A DNA stretch of 64,000 bases from Membranipora membranacea (lineage: Eukaryota; Bryozoa; Gymnolaemata; Cheilostomatida; Membraniporidae). Within the stretch, counting starts at the first letter, position 1. Each line of letters begins with the position of its first letter. Below the pieces are notes generated by a model. It did no database searches. It had not been told where the DNA came from and saw only the letters and a list, made by a program, of their open reading frames with translations. Where the stretch lies: positions 13,025,001 to 13,089,000 of the forward strand of contig OU612067.1 in assembly GCA_914767715.1 (NCBI GenBank), read 5' to 3'. Shown in pieces: positions 12,901-23,022 of this stretch. A program made the translations under genes and the position numbers.

Positions 12901-14205
12901 CTGCTGATCTCAAATCTGCAAACCGTTTGGCTCTGCTGCTTTTCATTCTCCGTCATCGTTCGTTTTAATTAGGGTCACTTTTGCTAAAAAAAAACATGCC
13001 AAACGGCAGCATTGAAAAATTAAATCTCTGTTCGATTCTTATCAAACTCCGACCAGTTCAAGCTCTTATTGGCCTTACTCAAAATCCAGAATATCAGAAT
13101 CCTCGGATTAACTGGTGGGTAATAACGCTGACTTGAAATTTCGAAAAATATACCAAGGGAGGGTATCACACTTTTTTTTCGCTCAGATCAAAAAATAGAT
13201 TTGCTTCCAACTCACCTCATAAGGAGGAGCAACTCCTGCTGATCTCAAATCTGCAAACCGTTTGGCTCTGCTGCTTTTCATTCTCCGTCAGCGTTCGTTT
13301 TAATTAGGGTCACTTTTGCTCAAAAAAAACATGCCAAACGGCAGCATTGAAAAATTAAATCTCTGTTTGATTCTTATCAAACTCCGACCAGTTCAAGCTC
13401 TTATTGGCCTTACTCAAAATCCAGAATATCGGAATCCTTGGATTAACTGGTGAGTAATAACGCTGACTTGAAATTTCGAAAAATATACCAAGGGAGGGTA
13501 TCACGCTTTTTTTTCGCTCAGATCAAAAAATAGATTTGCTTCCAACTCACCTCATAAGGAGGAGCAACTCCTGCTGATCTCAAATGTGCAAACCGTTTTG
13601 CTCTGCTGTTTTTCATTCTCCGTCAGCGTTCGTTTAAATTAGGGTCACTTTTGCTAAAAAAAACATGCCAAACGGCAGCATTGAAAAATTAAATCTCTGT
13701 TCGATTCTTATCAAACTCCGACCAGTTCAAGCTCTTATTGGCCTTACTCAAAATCCAGAATATCGGAATCCTCGGATTAACTGGTGGGTAATAACGCTGA
13801 CTTGAAATTTCAAAAAATATACCAAGGGAGGGTATCATGCTTTTTTTCGCTCAGATCAAAAAATAGATTTGCTTCCAACTCACGTCATAAGGAGGAGCAA
13901 CTCCTGCTGATCTCAAATCTGCAAACCGTTTGGCTCTGCTGCTTTTCATTCTCCGTCAGCTTTCGTTTTAATTAGGGTCACTTTTGCTAAAAAAAAACAT
14001 GCCAAACGGCAGCATTGAAAAATTAAATCTCTGTTCGATTCTTATCAAACTCCGACCAGTTCAAGCTCTTATTGGCCTTACTCAAAATCCAGAATATCGG
14101 AATCCTCGGATTAACTGGTGGGTAGTAACGCTGACTTGAAATTTCGAAAAATATACCAAGGGAGGGTATCACGCTTTTTTTTCGCTCAGATCAAAAAATA
14201 GATTT

Positions 14206-14214
14206 GCATGCCAC
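14206..14214 (+). other. Patch change GCATGCCAC (three monomers)
   Basis: GCTTCCAAC is replaced by GCATGCCAC, three substitutions within five bases. CATGCCA equals the start of the monomer itself. The same patch is at 16882 and 59277. Confidence 0.85.
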
Positions 14215-14367
14215 TCACCTCATAAGGAGGAGCAACTCCTGCTGATCTCAAATCTGCAAACCGTTTGGCTCTGCTGCTTTTCATTCTCCGTCAGCGTTCG
14301 TTTTAATTAGGGTCACTTTTGCTAAAAAAAAACATGCCAAACGGCAGCATTGAAAAATTAAATCTCT

Positions 14368-14376
14368 GTTCGATTC
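14368..14376 (+). promoter_or_regulatory. Pol III B-box-like motif (reference monomer)
   Basis: GTTCGATTC fits the internal B-box pattern GWTCRANNC exactly and recurs at the same place in most monomers. Some subfamilies break it: GTTTGATTC (13327, 56389), GTTCGATTA (2680, 39316) and TTTCGATTC (54722, 60404). I see no convincing A-box upstream. A 9-mer this degenerate can arise by chance in 335 bp, so function is only a hypothesis. Confidence 0.25.
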
Positions 14377-14435
14377 TTATCAAACTCCGACCAGTTCAAG
14401 CTCTTATTGGCCTTACTCAAAATCCAGAATATCGG

Positions 14436-14447
14436 AATCCTCGGATT
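14436..14447. other. Short dyad AATCC-TC-GGATT
   Basis: Five-base perfect arms with a two-base centre are present in most monomers. The common CCTCAGATT and CCTTGGATT variants each break one base. The centre is too short for a stable hairpin, so if it matters it would be as a symmetric protein-binding site. Confidence 0.5.
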
Positions 14448-14509
14448 AACTGGTGGGTAATAACGCTGACTTGAAATTTCGAAAAATATACCAAGGGAGG
14501 GTATCACGC

Positions 14510-14517
14510 TTTTTTTT
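14510..14517 (+). other. T8 tract (reference monomer)
   Basis: Eight consecutive T follow CACGC. No earlier run of four T occurs between this tract and the B-box-like motif, so it is the first potential Pol III stop, about 140 bp downstream. It is reduced to seven in TATCATGC monomers (13661, 16337, 58732) and in the first monomers of block C. No GC-rich hairpin precedes it. Confidence 0.6.
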
Positions 14518-14534
14518 CGCTCAGATCAAAAAAT

Positions 14535-14590
14535 AGATTTGCTTCCAACTCACCTCATAAGGAGGAGCAACTCCTGCTGATCTCAAATCT
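14535..14590. other. Nested short inverted repeats around AGGAG-CAA-CTCCT
   Basis: The inner stem is AGGAG/CTCCT (14563-14567 and 14571-14575) with loop CAA. It is enclosed by AGATTTG/CAAATCT (14535-14541 and 14584-14590). An alternative pairing, AGATCA (14523-14528) with TGATCT (14578-14583), crosses the outer stem. Monomers with AAGGCGGTTC (3015, 47353, 50703) lose the inner stem. Confidence 0.7.
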
Positions 14591-14631
14591 GCAAACCGTT
14601 TGGCTCTGCTGCTTTTCATTCTCCGTCAGCG

Positions 14632-14647
14632 TTCGTTTTAATTAGGG
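14632..14647 (+). other. Weak CENP-B-box-like site
   Basis: TTCGTTTTAATTAGGG compared with the box core TTCGNNNNANNCGGG matches TTCG, the central A and two G, with TA in place of CG: seven of nine fixed positions. It occurs once per monomer and survives the CGATTT and TTTATTTAGGG variants. No perfect box was found on either strand of the consensus. Confidence 0.2.
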
Positions 14648-14658
14648 TCACTTTTGCT

Positions 14659-14667
14659 AAAAAAAAA
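14659..14667 (+). other. A-tract across the monomer junction (reference)
   Basis: Nine A join one monomer to the next. Length varies between 8 and 9 among copies, and interruptions occur (CTAATAAAA at 2673, CTCAAAAA at 13320, AAAACAAAC at 35961). This tract accounts for most of the one-base spacing changes. Confidence 0.9.
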
Positions 14668-15667
14668 CATGCCAAACGGCAGCATTGAAAAATTAAATCT
14701 CTGTTCGATTCTTATCTAACTCCGACCAGTTCAAGCTCTTATTGGCCTTACTCAAAATCCAGAATATCGGAATCCTCGGATAAACTGGTGGGTTATAACG
14801 CTGACTTGAAATTTCGAAAAATATACCAAGGGAGGGTATCACGCTTTTTTTTCGCTCAGATCAAAAAATAGATTTGCTTCCAACTCACCTCATAAGGAGG
14901 AGCAACTCCTGCTGATCTAAAATCTGCAAACCGTTTGGCTCTGCTGCTTTTCATTCTCCGTCAGCGTTCGTTTTAATTAGGGTCACTTTTGCTAAAAAAA
15001 ACATGCCAAACGGCAGCATTGAAAAATTAAATCTCTGTTCGATTCTTATCAAACTCCGACCAGTTCAAGCTCTGATTGGCCTTACTCAAAATCCAGAATA
15101 TCAGAATCCTCGGATTAACTGGTGGGTAATAACGCTGACTTGAAATTTCGAAAAATATACCAAGGGAGGGTATCACGCTTTTTTTTCGCTCAGATCAAAA
15201 AATAGATTTGCTTCCAACTCACCTCATAAGGAGGAGCAACTCCTGCTGATCTCAAATCTGCAAACCATTTGGCTCTGCTGCTTTTCATTCTCCGTCAGCG
15301 TTCGTTTTAATAAGGGTCACTTTTGCTAAAAAAAAACATGCCAAACGGCAGCATTGAAAAATTAAATCTCTGTTCGATTCTTATCAAACTGCGACCAGTT
15401 CAAGCTCTTATTGGCCCTACTCAAAATCCAGAATATCGGAATCCTCGGATTAACTGGTGGGTAATAACGCTGACTTGAAATTTCGAAAAATATACCAAGG
15501 GAGGGTATCACGCTTTTTTTTCGCTCAGATCAAAAAATAGATTTGCTTCCAACTCACCTCATAAGGAGGAGCAACTCCTGCTGATCTCAAATCTGCAAAC
15601 CGTTTGGCTCTGCTGCTTTTCATTCTCCGTCAGCGTTCGTTTTATTTAGGGACACTTTTGCTAAAAA

Positions 15668-18343
15668 AAACATGCCAAACGGCAGCATTGAAAAATTAAA
15701 TCTCTGTTCGATTCTTATCAAACTCCGACCAGTTCAAGCTCTTATTGGCCTTACTCAAAATCCAGAATATCGGAATCCTCGGATTAACTGGTGGGTAATA
15801 ACGCTGACTTGAAATTTCGAAAAATATACCAAGGGAGGGTATCACACTTTTTTTTCGCTCAGATCAAAAAATAGATTTGCTTCCAACTCACCTCATAAGG
15901 AGGAGCAACTCCTGCTGATCTCAAATCTGCAAACCGTTTGGCTCTGCTGCTTTTCATTCTCCGTCAGCGTTCGTTTTAATTAGGGTCACTTTTGCTCAAA
16001 AAAAACATGCCAAACGGCAGCATTGAAAAATTAAATCTCTGTTTGATTCTTATCAAACTCCGACCAGTTCAAGCTCTTATTGGCCTTACTCAAAATCCAG
16101 AATATCGGAATCCTTGGATTAACTGGTGAGTAATAACGCTGACTTGAAATTTCGAAAAATATACCAAGGGAGGGTATCACGCTTTTTTTTCGCTCAGATC
16201 AAAAAATAGATTTGCTTCCAACTCACCTCATAAGGAGGAGCAACTCCTGCTGATCTCAAATGTGCAAACCGTTTTGCTCTGCTGTTTTTCATTCTCCGTC
16301 AGCGTTCGTTTAAATTAGGGTCACTTTTGCTAAAAAAAACATGCCAAACGGCAGCATTGAAAAATTAAATCTCTGTTCGATTCTTATCAAACTCCGACCA
16401 GTTCAAGCTCTTATTGGCCTTACTCAAAATCCAGAATATCGGAATCCTCGGATTAACTGGTGGGTAATAACGCTGACTTGAAATTTCAAAAAATATACCA
16501 AGGGAGGGTATCATGCTTTTTTTCGCTCAGATCAAAAAATAGATTTGCTTCCAACTCACGTCATAAGGAGGAGCAACTCCTGCTGATCTCAAATCTGCAA
16601 ACCGTTTGGCTCTGCTGCTTTTCATTCTCCGTCAGCTTTCGTTTTAATTAGGGTCACTTTTGCTAAAAAAAAACATGCCAAACGGCAGCATTGAAAAATT
16701 AAATCTCTGTTCGATTCTTATCAAACTCCGACCAGTTCAAGCTCTTATTGGCCTTACTCAAAATCCAGAATATCGGAATCCTCGGATTAACTGGTGGGTA
16801 GTAACGCTGACTTGAAATTTCGAAAAATATACCAAGGGAGGGTATCACGCTTTTTTTTCGCTCAGATCAAAAAATAGATTTGCATGCCACTCACCTCATA
16901 AGGAGGAGCAACTCCTGCTGATCTCAAATCTGCAAACCGTTTGGCTCTGCTGCTTTTCATTCTCCGTCAGCGTTCGTTTTAATTAGGGTCACTTTTGCTA
17001 AAAAAAAACATGCCAAACGGCAGCATTGAAAAATTAAATCTCTGTTCGATTCTTATCAAACTCCGACCAGTTCAAGCTCTTATTGGCCTTACTCAAAATC
17101 CAGAATATCGGAATCCTCGGATTAACTGGTGGGTAATAACGCTGACTTGAAATTTCGAAAAATATACCAAGGGAGGGTATCACGCTTTTTTTTCGCTCAG
17201 ATCAAAAAATAGATTTGCTTCCAACTCACCTCATAAGGAGGAGCAACTCCTGCTGATCTCAAATCTGCAAACCGTTTGGCTCTGCTGCTTTTCATTCTCC
17301 GTCAGCGTTCGTTTTAATTAGGGTCACTTTTGCTAAAAAAAAACATGCCAAACGGCAGCATTGAAAAATTAAATCTCTGTTCGATTCTTATCTAACTCCG
17401 ACCAGTTCAAGCTCTTATTGGCCTTACTCAAAATCCAGAATATCGGAATCCTCGGATAAACTGGTGGGTTATAACGCTGACTTGAAATTTCGAAAAATAT
17501 ACCAAGGGAGGGTATCACGCTTTTTTTTCGCTCAGATCAAAAAATAGATTTGCTTCCAACTCACCTCATAAGGAGGAGCAACTCCTGCTGATCTAAAATC
17601 TGCAAACCGTTTGGCTCTGCTGCTTTTCATTCTCCGTCAGCGTTCGTTTTAATTAGGGTCACTTTTGCTAAAAAAAACATGCCAAACGGCAGCATTGAAA
17701 AATTAAATCTCTGTTCGATTCTTATCAAACTCCGACCAGTTCAAGCTCTGATTGGCCTTACTCAAAATCCAGAATATCAGAATCCTCGGATTAACTGGTG
17801 GGTAATAACGCTGACTTGAAATTTCGAAAAATATACCAAGGGAGGGTATCACGCTTTTTTTTCGCTCAGATCAAAAAATAGATTTGCTTCCAACTCACCT
17901 CATAAGGAGGAGCAACTCCTGCTGATCTCAAATCTGCAAACCATTTGGCTCTGCTGCTTTTCATTCTCCGTCAGCGTTCGTTTTAATAAGGGTCACTTTT
18001 GCTAAAAAAAAACATGCCAAACGGCAGCATTGAAAAATTAAATCTCTGTTCGATTCTTATCAAACTGCGACCAGTTCAAGCTCTTATTGGCCCTACTCAA
18101 AATCCAGAATATCGGAATCCTCGGATTAACTGGTGGGTAATAACGCTGACTTGAAATTTCGAAAAATATACCAAGGGAGGGTATCACGCTTTTTTTTCGC
18201 TCAGATCAAAAAATAGATTTGCTTCCAACTCACCTCATAAGGAGGAGCAACTCCTGCTGATCTCAAATCTGCAAACCGTTTGGCTCTGCTGCTTTTCATT
18301 CTCCGTCAGCGTTCGTTTTATTTAGGGACACTTTTGCTAAAAA
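15668..18343 (+). repeat. 8-mer HOR, copy 2 (2676 bp)
   Basis: The length and variant order match 12992-15667 exactly. The only difference I found by eye is at 13096 (A) versus 15772 (G), a CpG transition. Near-identity over 2.7 kb implies a very recent duplication, or an assembly duplication. Confidence 0.93.
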
Positions 18344-20015
18344 AAACATGCCAAACGGCAGCATTGAAAAATTAAATCTCTGTTCGATTCTTATCAAACT
18401 CCGACCAGTTCAAGCTCTTATTGGCCTTACTCAAAATCCAGAATATCGGAATCCTCGGATTAACTGGTGGGTAATAACGCTGACTTGAAATTTCAAAAAA
18501 TATACCAAGGGAGGGTATCACGCTTTTTTTCGCTCAGATCAAAAAATAGATTTGCTTCCAACTCACCTCATAAGGAGGAGCAACTCCTGCTGATCTCAAA
18601 TCTGCAAACCGTTTGGCTCTGCTGCTTTTCATTCTCCGTCAGCGTTCGTTCTAATTAGGGTCACTTTTGCTAAAAAAAAACATGCCAAACGGCAGCATTG
18701 AAAAATCAAATCTCTGTTCGATTCTTATCAAACTCCGACCAGTTCAAGCTCTTATTGGCCTTACTCAAAATCCAGAATATCAGAATCCTCAGATTAACTG
18801 GTGGGTAATGACGCTGACTTGAAATTTCGAAAATTATACCAAGGGAGGGTATCACGCTTTTTTTTCGCTCAGATCAAAAAATAGATTTGCTTCCAACTCA
18901 CCTCATAAGGAGGAGCAACTCCTGCTGATCTCAAATCTGCAAACCGTTTGGCTCTGCTGCTTTTCATTCTCCGTCAGCGTTCGTTTTAATTAGGGTCACT
19001 TTTGCTAAAAAAAAACATGCCAAACGGCAGCATTGAAAAATTAAATCTCTGTTCGATTCTTATCAAACTCCGACCAGTTCAAGCTCTTATTGGCCTTACT
19101 CGAAATCCAGAATATCGGAATCCTCGGATTAACTGGTGGGTAATAACGCTGACTTGAAATTTCGAAAAATATACCAAGGGAGGGTATCACACATTTTTCC
19201 GCTCAGATCAAAAAATAGATTTGCTTCCAAGTCACCTCATAAGGAGGAGCAACTCCTGTTGATCTCAAATCTGCAAACCGTTTGGCTCTGCTGCTTTTCA
19301 TTCTCCGTCAGCGTTCGTTTTAATTAGGGTCACTTTTGCTAAAAAAAAACATGCCAAACGGCAGCATTGAAAAATCAAATCTCTGTTCGATTGTTATCAA
19401 ACTCCGACCAGTTCAAGCTCTTATTGGCCTTACTCAAAATCCAGAATATCGGAATCCTCGGATTAACTGGTGGGTAATAACGCTGACTTGAAATTTCGAA
19501 AAATATACCAAGGGAGGGTATCACGCTTTTTTTTCGCTCAGATCAAAAAATAGATTTGCTTCCAACTCACCTCATAAGGAGGAGCAACTCCTGCTGATCT
19601 CAAATCTGCAAACCATTTGGCTCTGCTGCTTTTCATTCTCCGTCAGCGTTCGTTTTAATAAGGGTCACTTTTGCTAAAAAAAAACATGCCAAACGGCAGC
19701 ATTGAAAAATTAAATCTCTGTTCGATTCTTATCAAACTCCGACCAGTTCAAGCTCTTATTGGCCTTACTCAAAATCCAGAATATCGGAATCCTCGGATTA
19801 ACTGGTGGGTAATAACGCTGACTTGAAATTTCGAAAAATATACCAAGGGAGGGTATCACGCTTTTTTTTCGCTCAGATCAAAAAATAGATTTGCTTCCAA
19901 CTCACCTCATAAGGAGGAGCAACTCCTGCTGATCTCAAATCTGCAAACCGTTTGGCTCTGCTGCTTTTCATTCTCCGTCAGCGTTCGTTTTATTTAGGGA
20001 CACTTTTGCTAAAAA
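18344..20015 (+). repeat. 9-mer HOR derivative lacking four internal monomers (5 monomers, 1672 bp)
   Basis: Monomers at 18344, 18678 and 19013 match the first three of the 9-mer. Those at 19347 and 19682 match the last two (AATAAGGGTC, then TTTATTTAGGG). The four middle types, with AATTCTGCAAACTG, CTGGCGGG, CATGCCTAAC and GAATTAAATC, are absent. This is what unequal exchange between 9-mers would give, or the ancestral shorter unit. Confidence 0.75.
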
Positions 20016-23000
20016 AAACATGCCAAACGGCAGCATCGAAAAATTAAATCTCTGTTCGATTCTTATCAAACTTCGACCAGTTTAAGCTCTTATTGGCCTT
20101 ACTTAAAATCCAGAATATCGGAATCCTCGGATTAACTGGTGGGTAATAACGCTGACTTGAAATTTCAAAAAATATACCAAGGGAGGGTATCACGCTTTTT
20201 TTCGCTCAGATCAAAAAATAGATTTGCTTCCAACTCACCTCATAAGGAGGAGCAACTCCTGCTGATCTCAAATCTGCAAACCGTTTGGCTCTGCTGCTTT
20301 TCATTCTCCGTCAGCGTTCGTTCTAATTAGGGTCACTTCTGCTAAAAAAAAACATGCCAAACGGCAGCATTGAAAAATCAAATCTCTGTTCGATTCTTAT
20401 CAAACTCCGACCAGTTCAAGCTCTTATTGGCCTTACTCAAAATCCAGAATATCGGAATCCTCAGATTAACTGGTGGGTAATGACGCTGACTTGAAATTTC
20501 GAAAATTATACCAAGGGAGGGTATCACGCTTTTTTTTCGCTCAGATCAAAAAATAGATTTGCTTCCAACTCACCTCATAAGGAGGAGCAACTCCTGCTGA
20601 TCTCAAATCTGCAAACCGTTTGGCTCTGCTGCTTTTCATTCTCCGTCAGCGTTCGTTTTAATTAGGGTCACTTTTGCTAAAAAAAAACATGCCAAACGGC
20701 AGCATTGAAAAATTAAATCTCTGTTCGATTCTTATCAAACTCTGACCAGTTCAAGCTCTTATTGGCCTTACTCGAAATCCAGAATATCGGAATCCTCGGA
20801 TTAACTGGTGGGTAATAACGCTGACTTGAAATTTCGAAAAATATACCAAGGGAGGGTATCACACATTTTTCCGCTCAGATCAAAAAATAGATTTGCTTCC
20901 AACTCACCTCATAAAGAGGAGCAACTCCTGTTGATCTCAAATCTGCAAACCGTTTGGCTCTGCTGCTTTTCATTCTCCGTCAGCGTTCGTTTTAATTAGG
21001 GTCACTTTTGCTAAAAAAAAACATGCCAAACGGCAGCATTGAAAAATCAAATCTCTGTTCGATTCTTATCAAACTCCGACCAGTTCAAGCTCTTATTGGC
21101 CTTACTCAAAATCCAGAATATCGGAATCCTCGGATTAACTGGTGGGTAATAACGCTGACTTGAAATTTCGAAAAATATACCAAGGGAGGGTATCACGCTT
21201 TTTTTTCGCTCAGATCAAAAAATAGATTTGCTTCCAACTCACCTCATAAGGAGGAGCAACTCCTGCTGATCTCAATTCTGCAAACTGTTTGGCTCTGCTG
21301 CTTTTCATTCTCCGTCAGCGTTCGTTTTAATTAGGGTCACTTTTGCTAAAAAAAAACATGCCAAACGGCAGCATTGAAAAATCAAATCTCTGTTCGATTC
21401 TTATCAAACTCCGACCAGTTCAAGCTCTTATTGGCCTTACTCAAAATCCAGAATATCGGAATCCTCGGATTAACTGGCGGGTAATAACGCTGACTTGAAA
21501 TTTCGAAAAATATACCAAGGGAGGGTATCACGTTTTTTTTTCGCTCAGATCAAAAAATAGATTTGCTTCCAACTCACCTCATAAGGAGGAGCAACTCCTG
21601 CTGATCTCAAATCTGCAAACCGTTTGGCTCTGCTGCTTTTCATTCTCCATCAGCGTTCGTTTTAATTAGGGTCACTTTTGCTGAAAAAAACATGCCTAAC
21701 GGCAGCATTGAAAAATTAAATCTCTGTTCGATTCTTATCAAACTCCGACCAGTTCAAGCTCTTATTGGCCTTACTCAAAATCCAGAATATCGGAATCCTC
21801 GGATTAACTGGTGGGTAATAACGCTGACTTGAAATTTCGAAAAATATACCAAGGGAGGGTATCACGCTTTTTTTTCGCTCAGATCAAAAAATAGATTTGC
21901 TTCCAACTCACCTCATAAGGAGGAGCAACTCCTGCTGATCTCAAATCTGCAAACCGTTTGGCTCTGCTGCTTTTCATTCTCCGTCAGCGTTCGTTTTAAT
22001 TAGGGTCACTTTTGCTAAAAAAAAACATGCCAAACGGCAGCATTGAATTAAATCTCTGTTCGATTCTTATCAAACTCCGACCAGTTCAAGCTCTTATTAG
22101 CCTTACTCAAAATCCAGAATATCGGAATCCTCGGATAAACTGGTGGGTAATAACGCTGACTTGAAATTTCGAAAAATATACCAAGGGCGGGTATCACGCT
22201 TTTTTTTCGCTCAGATCAAAAAATAGATTTGCTTCCAACTCACCTCATAAGGAGGAGCAACTCCTGCTGATCTCAAATCTGCAAACTGTTTGGCTCTGCT
22301 GCTTTTCATTCTCCGTCAGCGTTCGATTTAATTAGGGTCACTTTTGCTAAAAAAAAACATGCCAAACGGCAGCATTGAAAAATTAAATCTCTGTTCGATT
22401 CTTATCAACCTCCGACCAGTTCAAGCTCTTATTGGCCTTACTCAAAATCCAGAATATCGGAATCCTCGGATTAACTGGTGGGTAATAACGCTGACTTGAA
22501 ATTTCGAAAAATATACCAAGGGAGGGTATCACGCTTTTTTTTCGCTCAGATCAAAAAATAGATTTGCTTCCAACTCACCTCATAAGGAGGAGCAACTCCT
22601 GCTGATCTCAAATCTGCAAACCGTTTGGCTCTGCTGTTTTCATTCTCCGTCAGCGTTCGTTTTAATAAGGGTCACTTTTGCTAAAAAAAAACATGCCAAA
22701 CGGCAGCATTGAAAAATTAAATCTCTGTTCGATTCTTATCAAACTCCGACCAGTTCAAGCTCTTATTGGCCTTACTCAAAATCCAGAATATCGGAATCCT
22801 CGGATTAACTGGTGGGTAATAACGCTGACTTGAAATTTCGAAAAATATACCAAGGGAGGGTATCACGCTTTTTTTTCGCTCAGATCAAAAAATAGATTTG
22901 CTTCCAACTCACCTCATAAGGAGGAGCAACTCCTGCTGATCTCAAATCTGCAAACCGTTTGGCTCTGCTACTTTTCATTCTCCGTCAGCGTTCGTTTTAT

Positions 23001-23022
23001 TTAGGGACACTTTTGCTAAAAA
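20016..23022 (+). repeat. 9-mer HOR, full copy (3007 bp)
   Basis: Monomers start at 20016, 20350, 20685, 21019, 21354, 21688, 22023, 22355 and 22689. The seventh lacks 3 bp (GAATTAAAT), has TTAGCC and GGGCGGG, and is 332 bp long. The first monomer has private changes (CAGCATCG, TTTAAGCTC, ACTTAAAATCC). Confidence 0.92.

Larger units (their letters stand above)
14330..14664 (+). repeat. Reference satellite monomer (consensus-like, 335 bp)
   Basis: This monomer carries none of the diagnostic variants used here to tell subfamilies apart, so it serves as the coordinate reference. It has 13 CpG sites and about 40% G+C. Landmarks in order are: GCCAAACGG near the start, GTTCGATTC, a dyad AATCC-TC-GGATT, TTCGAA, the G-rich GGGAGGG, a run of eight T, AGGAG-CAA-CTCCT, CCGTTTGGC, TTCG...TTAGGG and an A-run that crosses into the next monomer. 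Because 335 leaves remainder 2 on division by 3, the reading frame changes at each monomer, which argues against coding function. Confidence 0.95.
14596..14679. other. 9-bp inverted repeat spanning the monomer junction
   Basis: CCGTTTGGC (14596-14604) and GCCAAACGG in the next monomer (14671-14679) are perfect reverse complements separated by 66 bp. The pair exists only because monomers are in tandem, so the arms come from two different monomers. Confidence 0.85.
12992..15667 (+). repeat. 8-mer HOR, copy 1 (2676 bp)
   Basis: Monomers start at 12992, 13327, 13661, 13995, 14330, 14665, 14999 and 15334. Their variants in order are: CACACTT; GCTCAAA preceding CTGTTTGATT; TATCATGC/CACGTC/CAGCTTTCG; GGTAGTAAC with GCATGCCAC; consensus; ATCTAACTCC with GGATAAACTGG; CTCTGATTGG with ATTTGGCTC; ACTGCGACC with TTTATTTAGGG. 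Confidence 0.93.
12657..18343 (+). repeat. Block B: 8-mer HOR region (17 monomers)
   Basis: The block starts with a single monomer (12657, GATACTTATC and CGTCATCG) and continues with two tandem copies of an 8-monomer unit. Diagnostic variants include GCTCAAAAA, CTGTTTGATT, TATCATGC with CAGCTTTCG, GCATGCCAC, GGATAAACTGG with GGGTTATAAC, and CTCTGATTGG. The same set returns in block H about 45 kb away. Confidence 0.85.

Noticed and set aside
13784-13975. 61-63 codon frames repeated along the array (13784, 16460, 18467, 20139, 54845 and others)
   Set aside because: They start at a GTG in CTGGTGGGTAA. They are open only where the length of the T-tract, or a 7-bp deletion, shifts the frame past a stop. 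No protein features, and the position is set by the repeat.
14335-14345. TGCCAAACGGC as a Pol III A-box
   Set aside because: Mismatches at key A-box positions, and only 22 bp from the B-box-like motif, which is short for a tRNA-type promoter.
14500-14520. T8 as a bacterial intrinsic terminator
   Set aside because: No GC-rich hairpin immediately upstream; GGGAGGGTATCACGC does not fold.
14556-14580. AAGGAGGAG in every monomer as a ribosome binding site
   Set aside because: No start codon at suitable distance followed by a real frame, and the context is eukaryotic satellite DNA.
14642-14647. TTAGGG as interstitial telomere sequence
   Set aside because: Only one hexamer per monomer and never in tandem. 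A six-base match is expected by chance.
14330-14664. 335-bp monomer as an old dimer of a roughly 167-bp unit
   Set aside because: By eye the two halves show no alignable similarity beyond short A/T runs.
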